A stretch of DNA of 64,000 nucleotides from Tillus elongatus (Eukaryota > Arthropoda > Insecta > Coleoptera > Cleridae). Below, one piece after another: positions 49,080 through 58,347 of this stretch. The notes beneath the pieces are model-generated. The model had not been told where the DNA came from. It did no database searches and saw nothing but the letters and a program-made list of their open reading frames with translations. The stretch covers positions 82,719,835-82,783,834 of the forward strand of contig OZ023268.1 of the NCBI GenBank assembly GCA_964006375.1, written 5' to 3'. Within the stretch, counting starts at the first letter, position 1. The number at the start of each line of letters is the position of its first letter. Position numbers and translations under genes: made by a program.

Positions 49080-50147
49080 GTTAAGTAAGTGTTCAAATTG
49101 TTGACCACCAGCTTCCATACAAAAGTACAAATTTTGTTCAAAACAAGCGCAGACATTCTGGAGCATTTGTGGAGTTATTAGAGGGTATTCTTCAACAATG
49201 CGTCGTCGTAATTCTTCCAGAGACTCCAGTTCTGTTGCGTAAATTATACTCTTTACATGGCCTCATAGAAATAAGTTTAAAGGAGTTAAATTCGGTGATC
49301 TCAGGGCCACTCCTCTACGCCCAATCCATTGTCCTGGAAACTTTCTGTTCAAAAACTCCCTAACACATTGTGAAAAATAGGGAGGAGCTCCATCTTGTTG
49401 AAACACTAATTGATTTTCTTGATAGCGGTCATCATTTTCAACAATGTCAATTAGTGGAGGGTAAACGATATCTTCTAGTAACTCCAAATACGTTTTGCCA
49501 CTCAAATTTCCATCCAGAAAAATTGGCCCGATTAAACGGTCTCCAAAAATGCCAGTCCAGATATTCGATTTCCGTGGAGGTTGAGTGTGGACATCGTGAA
49601 AATTTCTTGGATTATTATCTGCCCAATACCGACAATTATGACGATTGACTGTAGAGTTTAATAAAAACGTACACTCTTCTGAAAAACAGATATTGAACAG
49701 AAAGTTCCTGTTATCAGCTATTCGTGCAGTAATAAATTCACAAAACTCCAGCCACCGATAAAACTCATCTTCATTCAGTTGTTGTACAAGATGAATTTTA
49801 TACGGGTGAAATGTATGATGCTTCAATATTCGCTGAATAGTTCTTCGTTTGATGTTTGAAACAGTGGCGAATTTTCTCGTGCTCAAAGTTGGGTCTGCAG
49901 CAATTTGTCCTAAAACTTCAATCTCAGTAGTCTCATTTCTAACCGGAAATTCACGTTCAGGATCCCGTTTTTTGTTGGCTACTGAACCACTTTGTCGAAA
50001 CTTTGCAACTAACTCCAAAATGTATTTTCTGTTAACATGTCTGTTCAGATGTCGTTCATTAAACAAATTTGCGGTACGGTTGGCACAGTCGTCGTTTTTG
50101 AAAAAAAGAGTAAATATTTCAACTCTTTCTTCTACAGAATACACCAT
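49080..50147 (-). pseudogene. DD41D transposase, copy B, nearly complete
   Basis: An open frame runs 304 codons (50177-49263). The conserved Met (MVYSVEERVEI) lies at about 50147. HTH motifs (RKYILELVAKFRQSGS, RTIQRILKHH) are intact. The first catalytic Asp is changed to Glu (FSEECTF instead of FSDECTF). FQQDGAPPYFS keeps the second Asp, and the third (TPLNLFL) is Asn instead of Asp. The frame then stops, and the C-terminus resumes in another frame to about 49080. Two of three catalytic residues are lost, so it is inactive. Confidence 0.8.
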
Positions 50148-50212
50148 TGTGAAATTAATTTTCGGTAGTACTATCAAGTATCAAACCGACCGATAAACTG
50201 AAATAATAAACC

Positions 50213-50302
50213 GCATTTCTCTCATTCCGATAAGAAATCTTTTTACAAACCAACAAAACATTGACTATCAGCACATTTCTTATCGGAATGAGTGAAATGC
50301 GT
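50213..50302. repeat. Near-palindrome upstream of transposase, copy B
   Basis: GCATTTCTCTCATTCCGATA faces TATCGGAATGAGTGAAATGC. The loop side is shortened relative to copies A and C. Confidence 0.75.
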
Positions 50303-50591
50303 TTATGCATCTTCAACTGTGAATAATTTTTAAACGAATTGATAAAACTTCCAAAAAAAATTAGTGTGTTGAATTCAGAAAAGAAAGAGATTTCAAATGA
50401 TGTAACACTCTACCCATGTGCCCTATTTAAATATAAGAATTGTTATTACCACCCTTAAGGGGTTGATGTGACAAAGTTGAGTTTTATGTCAAAACATGCC
50501 CCCCTCAATATTAAAATTGACGTGTTTCAGTCTGTCTTAAAAAAAAATTCTCTGGACGCAAATCGGTCTGTTTCGTTTTTAATGCGCCACC

Positions 50592-50724
<133 letters not shown>

Positions 50725-50725
<1 letters not shown>

Positions 50726-51054
50726 CACACCGACAACTCAAAAAATAATAGGCCGATTTTGACAAAATTTGGCATGTACCTTCCTTTTGTAAATGGCTTG
50801 GATAAGTTCGTTATTAAGGACAATCGAACGAGGTTTTCCGGGAACATTTTGAGTTTTTATTCGAAAAAAAATTATCTCAAAAAATAAAAAAGCTATGATA
50901 ACCAAATTCGGTAGGTAGGTTTACGATACAAAAAGTAAACTATACACCAAAATTTAGATTTCTATGTTACAAGAAAAAAAAGTTATAATAAAATATTTTG
51001 TGCCAGATCATTTCTATGAAAATTAACTACCATAACGCACTTGCTGCGTCCAGG
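50725..51054 (-). mobile_element. (TA)n-repeat half with CTGGACGCAG TIR
   Basis: Inverse of the left half of 32801-33130: TACCTTCCTTTTGTAAATGG, AACGAGGTTTTCCGGG, GTGCCAGATCATTTCTATGA, ending CGCACTTGCTGCGTCCAG. With the (TA)n at 50595 it is the right half of an element split by mariner copy B, whose left half is about 48490-48705. Confidence 0.6.
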
Positions 51055-51179
51055 CTTTTTAAATATTTTTTCGAACAATAGGGTTGTTATGTAGACGAAA
51101 TACGGTACACGGTTTCTATTATAAATGTGATACTTCTACCAAATGTGATGTATTTTATTAAACAAAAGACATATTTGGA

Positions 51180-51233
51180 ATTGGAAACATTTTTATGAAA
51201 AATTTACTACCATACCGCACTTGCTGCGTCTAG
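51180..51233 (-). repeat. Solo right TIR of the CTGGACGCAG family
   Basis: A second right end, ACTACCATACCGCACTTGCT then GCGTCTAGG, about 180 bp beyond the previous one. It probably reflects a tandem duplication or a truncated neighbour. Confidence 0.5.
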
Positions 51234-51239
51234 GCTTTT

Positions 51240-51815
51240 TAAAATTGATAGATTGCATCTACATCGATGGTAATTAGCGAGATAGAATGGCATGGGATAA
51301 AACGATTGTAATTGGTTCTTGAACACAGCAAATTCAAGTGACATGGATTATGTACGATTGTGATTTGCACGTATTGTGTCTTAAAATAATACGCAAATAA
51401 ATGCTAAAATACAATTTATGCTGTTAATGTGTGTTTATTTGTTTGCCATATGGGTAGTCCAAAAATAAACAAATCTTATTTATATATGCACCTAACGTTA
51501 GACGCAAAGTTTGATATTTTTTAGGTCATAGAAAAACACTTGATATGCTAATTCTTATAGTATGATTCGATTTGTTTACTTATACATAATATGTTAAGTA
51601 GCGATCGCCATAGACCAAAATTAGAAAATGATCAAAGCTCCAACCTTGACAAGGTAAAATCAAGTGAGAAATGTAGGTGTTAGTATCAATAAAGTTGTCA
51701 CAGCCTGTATATATTGTCTGCTTTCATTTTATTGCTAAGCGTCAGTTTCTCCGTTACGTGTTAAGATCGAACTTTCCGCCTTAATGCGTTGATCAATATT
51801 CTATAGGAGGTAGAT
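51240..51815. other. No recognisable gene or element
   Basis: AT-rich sequence without ORFs of note, between MITE remnants and mariner copy C. Confidence 0.5.
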
Positions 51816-52107
51816 ATATACAGGATGGCGCATTGAAAACGAAACAGAGCGATTTGCGTCCAGAGAATTTTTTTAAGAAACGCTGAGACACGTCAATTTT
51901 AATATTGAGGGGGGACATGTTTTGGCATAAAACTCAAATTTGTCACATCAACCCCTTAAGGGTGGTGATAACAACCTTTATATTTTAAATAGGGAACATG
52001 GGTCGAGTGTTACATCATTTGAAAGCTCTTTCTTTTCTGAATTGAGCACACTAATTTTTTTGGAAGTTTTGCCAACTGGTTTAGAAATGATTCACAGTTG
52101 AAGATGC

Positions 52108-52222
52108 AAAAACGCATTTCACTCATTCCGATAAGAAATGTGCTGATAGTCAATGTTTTGTTGGTTTGTAAACAAAACATTGACTATCAGAACATTTCTT
52201 ATCGGAATGAGAGAAATGCGGT
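52108..52222. repeat. Near-perfect palindrome upstream of transposase, copy C
   Basis: GCATTTCACTCATTCCGATA then AGAAATGTGCTGATAGTCAA is mirrored across a TTGGTTTGTAAAC-type loop. Arms are about 50 bp with only a few mismatches, the cleanest of the three copies. Confidence 0.85.
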
Positions 52223-52284
52223 TTATTATTTCAGTTTATCGGTCGGTTTGATACTTGATAGTACTACCGAAAATTAATTTCACA

Positions 52285-53348
52285 ATGGTGTATTCTGTAG
52301 AAGAAAGAGTTGAAATATTTACTCCTTTTTTCAAAAACGATAACTGTGCCAACCTTACCGCAAATTTGTTTAATGAACGACATCCGAACAGACATGTTAA
52401 CAGAAAATACATTTTGGAGTTAGTTGCAAAGTTTCGACAAGGTGGTTCAGTAGCCAACAAAAACAGGATCCTGAACGTGAATTTCCGGTTAGAAATGACT
52501 ACTGACATTGAAGTTTTAGGACAAATTGCTTCAGACCCAACTTGAGCACGAGAAAATTGGCCACTGTTTCAAACATCAAAAGAAGAACTATTCAGAGAAT
52601 ATTGAAGCATCATAAATTTCGCCCGTATAAAATTCATCTTGTACAACTGAATGAAGATTATTTTGATCGGCGGCTGGAGTTTTGTGAAGTTATGACTGCA
52701 CGAATAGCAGATAACGGGAACTTTCTGTTCAATATCTGTTTTTCAGACGAGTGTACGTTTTTATTAAAATCTACAGTCAATCGTCATAATTGTCTTTATT
52801 GGGCAGATAATAATCCAAGAAATTTTCACGAAGTCCACACTCAAACTCCACAGAAATTGAATGTCTGGACTGGCATTTTTGGAGACCGTTTAATCGGACC
52901 AATTTTTCTTGATGACAATTTAAGTGGCGAAACGTATTTGCAGTTACTAAAAGATATCGTTTACCCTCTACTAATTGACATTGTTGAAAATGATGATCGC
53001 TATCAAGAAAATCAGTTCGTGTTTCAACAAGATGGAGCTCCTCCGCATTTTTCACAACGTCTTAGGGAGTTTTTGAACACAGAGTTTCCAGGACAATGGA
53101 TTGGGCGTAGAGGTGCTATTAAGCGGCCCCCTAGATCACCGGATTTATCTCCTTTAGACTTATTTCTATGGGGCCATTTAAAGAGTAAAATTTACTCAAC
53201 AGAACCGGAGTCTTTGGAAGAATTACGACGACGCATTGTTGAAGAATGCCGTCTAATAACTCCACAAATGTTTCAGAATGTCAGAGCTCGTTTTGAACAA
53301 AATTTGTACTTTTGTATGGAAGCTGGTGGTCAACAATTTGAACACTAA
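52285..53348 (+). pseudogene. DD41D transposase, copy C, one frameshift region
   Basis: The start MVYSVEERVEI is at about 52285. The frame is broken between 52470 and 52545, after GGSVANKN. The second frame, to 53348, is open for 268 codons. Catalytic residues are intact: Asp in FSDECTFLLK, Asp in FQQDGAPPHFS and Asp in SPDLSPLDLFLWG, with 41 residues between the last two. The C-terminus GGQQFEH ends at TAA. One short lesion near the N-terminal third is the only clear break. Confidence 0.8.
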
Positions 53349-53740
53349 CTTAACTGAATAAACATTTTTGAACGTTTGGTTTTGTTTTTTAATTTTTTTT
53401 GACGAAAAATTGACTAATTAGAGCATTTCTTATCACAATGAATGAAACACGTTCTTGCAACTCCAATTGTGAATAATTTTTAAACGAGTTGATAAAACTT
53501 CCAAAAAAACTAGTGTGCTGAATTCAGAAAAGAAAGAGTTTTCAAATGATGTAACACTCGACCCATGTTCACTATTTAAAATGTAAGGGTTGTTATCACC
53601 ACCCTCAAGGGGTTGATGTGACAAAGTTGAGTTTTATGTCAAAACATGTCCCCCTCAATATTAAAATTGGCGTGTTTCAGCGTTTCTTAAAAAAATTTAT
53701 CTGGACGCAAATCGGTCTGTTTCGTTTTCAATGCGCCACC

Positions 53741-53741
<1 letters not shown>

Positions 53742-53807
<66 letters not shown>
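53742..53807. repeat. (TA)n microsatellite, about 66 bp
   Basis: Lies exactly between the right end of mariner copy C and the left end of the diverged element D. Confidence 0.95.
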
Positions 53808-53810
<3 letters not shown>

Positions 53811-55350
53811 GTGACCACTTGAAAAGGAAACAGGCGCGTCTTAGGGTACTTGTCATGATTTTGTTAAGAAATTGCTTAAAGACAATTTTGCTTTTAACTT
53901 TGATTTTTAACATCGCAACACCAACCCTTAAGTGATGGTGCTCCTAAAATCTTTAAATACAGGGGGGAGTGGTCAAGTTGCACATTATTTTAGAGCTGGT
54001 CTTAATGTCTTTTCAACGGTGTCTTATTTTAAAAATTTGAAGCAGTGGTTTCTGAAAAATTGACGCTCAAATTTAAGAAAGGGTTTGCTTTAATTTGCTA
54101 CACATATCGTCGCGTTTTGTTGATTGTTTTATCTGATTATCACTTACGAAAAAGTGAGAGTCGATAATTTTTTTAATTGTTACTGATGATGATTACATCG
54201 TGATCTTCAGTTTCTTTATTTGCGAAGAAACCTTAGCGTACGAGTGATTTTCACTTCGTTTTTCCATCAGGTTATTGTTGCTTGTGCAACTATTCAACAA
54301 AATGGTTTACACGATTGCACCGAGGGTGGAAATGAATCAATGTACTAATAGAACAGCAGAATTATTTAATCAACAACATTTAGATAAGAATGTAAATCTA
54401 AAGTATGTTTTGGATCTAGTAACACAGTTTCAACAGACAAGGTCTGCTGTAATAAAAAGGGAAGCGCTGAAAAAAAGGAGGCGGTAGAAGTGGCGGCTCT
54501 TGGTCATGTAGCTTTGAATCCCAGGACGACTACGAGGCACCTGGCAAGTAATTCTGGCATAAATTCCACCCATACAAAATCCATCTTACACACGAACAAA
54601 ATGAAGACGACTTTGACCGCCGTCTGAACTTTTGCGAAGTGATGAGTCGTGAATGATCCAACCTTTTGTAATACGCGTTATTTGGATCAGAGTTGGTTTT
54701 TTCCTAAACGGTACCGTGATTCGTCATAATTGTCGCTATTGGGCCAATTCTAATTTCAGGTTATTCACTACATTCATACACAACACCCGGAAAAACTAAA
54801 TGTTTGGGTTGGAATTTGTGGTGACCATATTGTTGGTCATTTTTCTTACCTGGTAATATAAATGGAGATACGTACTTGGAGTTGTTGGAAAACACCATTG
54901 ATCCAATGTGGACTGACATTATCGAGAATAATGAAATTATCTTAAAGACCAGTTGTATTTCAGCAGGGTGGAGCTGCTTCAGACTACACTTTACCTGTTC
55001 GACAATATCTCGACCAATCGGTGGGTTGGAAGAAGAGGTTTAATAGAATGGCCCGAACGTTCGCCAGATTTATCACCCTAGATTTCTTTTTGTGGGGTCA
55101 CATAAAAGGTAAAATTTATTCTACTCAGTACGATTTCTTACAAGATTTACGCTAGCGTATCGTAAACGAACGCCGCCAAATAACTCCAAAAATGTTACAG
55201 AATGTGCGCCGACGTTTTTGAACATGACTTGTACTATTTTATGAGACTGGTGGTCGAAATTTTAAACATTTGACAAACTGACATGTAAGTTTTGAATGAA
55301 TAAATTACTCAACTTTAGAAGTCAATCTCTCAGCACCCACCCCTTCAAAT
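53808..55350 (+). mobile_element. Diverged DD41D mariner relative, copy D, decayed
   Basis: Left end CAGGTGACCACTTGAAAAGG after TATATA. It shares layout with copies A-C but differs in sequence. The transposase is represented by MVYTIAPRVEM near 54302, KFHPYKIHLTHEQNEDDFDR near 54570 and downstream catalytic-region fragments (LNVWVGICG near 54800) in changing frames. No right terminus is visible before the next MITE at 55361. Confidence 0.65.
54302..55240 (+). pseudogene. Transposase remnant of element D
   Basis: N-terminal HTH (NRTAELFNQQHLDKNVNLKY) is readable to a stop at 54487. Later pieces correspond to the central region (RRLNFCEVMSRE near 54625), RHNCRYWANS near 54720, and a C-terminal KMLQNVRRRF-like segment near 55190. 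It has multiple stops and frame changes. Confidence 0.65.
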
Positions 55351-55360
55351 TTTAAAAAGT

Positions 55361-55666
55361 CTGGACGCAGCAAGTGCGTTATGGAAGTGAATTTTCTTAA
55401 AATGTTTTTAATAGAAAATATGTCCCTTTAATGCAAGCAGGAATCAATTTGGTCACCGGTATAACCTATATAGAAGGAACAATGTACCATATTTTACCAA
55501 CATAACTTGTTTAAAAATGTATAAAAATTTTCCGAAAATAAACTAAAAACATTTTCGAGAAAACTCGTTTCCTAGCTGACGAACCTTAGGTTAATAGCAA
55601 ATTGCGTTATTGAATTTTGAAGCGTTTAATGAAAATTCGCTACTAAAACGCACTTACTGCGTCTCG
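55361..55666 (+). mobile_element. MITE, CTGGACGCAG-TIR family, copy at 55.4 kb
   Basis: CTGGACGCAGCAAGTGCG at the left and CGCACTTACTGCGTCTCG at the right. The body is in the same orientation as copy 2 (GCAAGCAGGAATCAATTTGG). Confidence 0.75.
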
Positions 55667-55739
55667 ATTTTTTTTTACAAACATGCATCATATTTCGATG
55701 AAAAATGCAAAAATGCAATTAAGAATGTTTAAAAAAATG

Positions 55740-55890
55740 TAGGTATCATCAACGACTTATGGGTCATCCTGTGGTTGTCAAAATAATTTTATAAGATGCA
55801 GCTCAAAACACCCTATATGTAACGTATACAATTTTTCTCGTATCTTACATGATAACAATTATATTGAGCTTTACCGCAGAAATGCGTCAC
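55740..55890 (+). repeat. Long interspersed repeat, left part of LTR target
   Basis: ACGACTTATGGGTCATCCTG through ACCGCAGAAATGCGTCACAC. The continuation, found beyond the 3' LTR at 63334 (ATATATGTAAACAGAAAGTA), matches the uninterrupted copy at 10800 (AATGCGTCACCATGTATACA). This confirms the LTR insertion point. Confidence 0.75.
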
Positions 55891-55952
55891 ACTGTTGTAA
55901 TGAAGTCCGATTTATTGCAGTTATTTGAATAATTAATGAGCCGTTTAGGCGG

Positions 55953-55960
55953 TATAAATA
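55953..55960 (+). promoter_or_regulatory. LTR TATA box
   Basis: TATAAATA, 57 bp into the LTR; repeated at 61462-61469 in the 3' LTR. It is the best promoter candidate for the element. Confidence 0.6.
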
Positions 55961-55977
55961 ACGGATATTTGTTGAAC

Positions 55978-55983
55978 AATAAA
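55978..55983 (+). terminator. LTR polyadenylation signal candidate
   Basis: AATAAA 25 bp after the TATA box; the 3' LTR copy is at 61487-61492. In the 5' copy it may lie before or at the transcription start and so be bypassed. Confidence 0.45.
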
Positions 55984-57904
55984 TCTGATTCATTTTAAAG
56001 TATGAAAATTCGCCAGAATCCAAACGCAGTTCTTGTAGAACGGACCGCTGTACGCCAGTCTGACACGCGCAATAAGATGTGTCCTAGGCGCATGTCGGAA
56101 AAGCGGAGAGGACAGAGCAGGTGCAACGCGAGACAGAGGGTTTTAAATGATTGCCGTGGTAACAGGTCTCCGTCGTCCGTATCTCGCGTGGAAGTTTGTT
56201 AAAGCGTTAGGTGTAATAGTACCTGAGGGAAGATTGTCCCGTATCGCTATAGAGTAGCGAAGAGGCCGTGTATTGGTCTGTTGTTAGTAGAGAATAATAG
56301 TCTAGGAGGACTGTGTTCTGTAAAGGTATCAGTTTATCAGGTTAGTTATCACTTCGGGAAACGTGCAGAAGTATAATTGGTAAATGGTTAAACTTGTTGT
56401 GTTTTATTAATGCTGTTCTACGTGAAGTATTAACAGCGGAGTTAGGATTTCACGTGTAGATAGAGTCTACTAGATTTAGTGGTGACTAAATGGTCACGAT
56501 TGCCCATCTAAGGGAGATCTAAGTAAGGTAAATAATTATGCCGTACTGTAGTGGAATTAGGGTGTTTTAGCGAATCAAAGCGTACTATACAGGGTGAACC
56601 GCGATATCTTGGAGGGACGTACGTCCTTTGAGAGATCGTGTATTTATTCTGGAGGGTATGCGCTCGCTGAACTAGGTGGTTAATTAGTTATAGTGTCCAG
56701 CCTAGGTAAGGGCCAAGCTGGTCACGTTTTGTACCCATTTAAGGGAAACGGGAGCACGGACAGTGCTGAGGTAGGGTAGTATTTAGTGTGCCCGACATCG
56801 TGTGCTGTATTGGTGCGACTATGTTTGCTTTGAGGGACGGAAAAGTCTTCGGAGGAAGCAGAGATCAATCCAAAATGGTGTGCAATCGCTGGAGGGCATT
56901 GTAGGCGAGTTAGGGTGTTCCATATTAGGTAACAAATTACCTAGTGGTATTCATTAGTGAGTTAGGGTCGTGAAAGCGTGGGAACCGTTTGTTTGTTCAC
57001 GGCGCGGATCCATTCCCCATTTGAAGTTTAGGGTATCCTGTTTTACGCTTGCCGTGCCTTATTATGCTTTGTTTGCTGTGTGAATGCTAGCCGCCCGCTT
57101 AATTAGCATTAATTATTAGGCGTATTATTTTAGGTGCATATCACTGTATTTTTAAATGGTACACATTTGTGGTATCAATTGTCAAAGGATTTCTTGCCAG
57201 AGATAACACTATCTGGATTGAAATATGTTTCTCGATATTGGCATGCTTTGTAGCGAATTTTTAGTTTTAATTATTTGATTGATTTTTATTATTGCCGATT
57301 TCATTTTTGTAAATATCTAGAATGTTATTAGAAAGCTTTTATGTAACTAGTTGCGTTTCACTGCACTGCCTGTAGGTATTTGTACTAGTGTAAAAGTGTG
57401 AGGGCTAGAATCCTGTGACGGATTGCGACTAGCGTAGGCATATCGTAGTCGATAGTTGCCTGTCTAGAATATTTCTGCTTCCAACTTTATATGTTAGGGA
57501 AAACAGCCATTATTCAGGAGTGAGTGACTAAAACCCACTTACTCCTCGAGAACTCTACGGGACAGATTAACTTACGACCCCTGGCTATAGTTTTCATCTC
57601 CACTCGAGTTACCATGGGACAAGGCTGTTATGAAACAGTAACTTTGTGATGTTCTACGAGGGCCTTATCAGAAGTCCTCACGGGGATCTGACCCCGTCCT
57701 ATTTAGTAGGGAATAAAGATGGCGCCCGAGGATAGTTTAAATAAAAACGTTTAAGTCACGCCCGAATGACGGATTGGCAAATTATCCGTCGGGCCATCTG
57801 CTGAGCCGGAGTTCATCGCAAAAAGATGTCGGCCCGAGCATGGACTTAGTTATGAAGTTTCGTAGGGATAGGATTTAAATATGCCCTGTACTTTAAGACT
57901 AGTT

Positions 57905-58235
57905 GGTATCCTGGAGGACTGGACCAACGGAAGGTCTTGTAAAAGGGAACCTCTGTGTTCTGGGAATGGGCTGGTGAGTCCTGTATGTTGGATGGAATTT
58001 GTCCTGGTGTTGTAGTGACTTAGGTCCTGTTTTAGTCAGTTAGGAACTTAGTAGTCCTGGTTTTTGAATTGAGATATCCTGTGTTATGTGGACTGGTCCT
58101 GTATATTGGACGAAATTGTCCTGTTGTTTTTTTGGACATAGGTGTCCTGTGTTTTAGTGGGTAAGGACTTAGGAGTCCTGGTTTCTGGATAAATATATCC
58201 TGGTTGGAAGGACCGAGGTGTCCTGTAGGGAAGGG
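57905..58235 (+). promoter_or_regulatory. TCCTG-rich leader between LTR and ORF
   Basis: The pentamer TCCTG occurs about a dozen times in 330 bp, spaced roughly 15-40 bp, often as GTCCTG(T/G). The region lies in the untranslated leader, where packaging signals usually reside. The function is inferred, not known. Confidence 0.4.
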
Positions 58236-58347
58236 TTATCCCGTGCCCTGGATGTTAGGCTGAGGAAACTGCGAATATTGTTGAAATTTCGTGCCGTGCC
58301 TACGTAGTGGTATTCCATATACTGGGTGTTGAAGTGGATACTGTGAT

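Larger units (their letters stand above)
51821..53743 (+). mobile_element. DD41D Tc1/mariner element, copy C
   Basis: Left end CAGGATGGCGCATTGAAAAC after TATATA. Right end AATGCGCCACC before TGTATATA. Long inverted repeats of about 260 bp and a plus-strand transposase. This is the best-preserved catalytic core of the three copies. Confidence 0.87.
55896..57820 (+). repeat. 5' LTR, 1,925 bp
   Basis: Begins TGTAATGAAGTCCG and ends GTTCATCGCA. TATAAATA lies at 55953-55960 and AATAAA at 55978-55983, both within the first 90 bp. This leaves a U3 of under 90 bp and a very long R/U5. Confidence 0.92.

Noticed and set aside
56002..56202. 66-codon basic ORF present in both LTRs (second copy 61511-61711)
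   Set aside because: It is identical only because the LTRs are nearly identical, with no recognised motif. It could be a chance frame in the leader.
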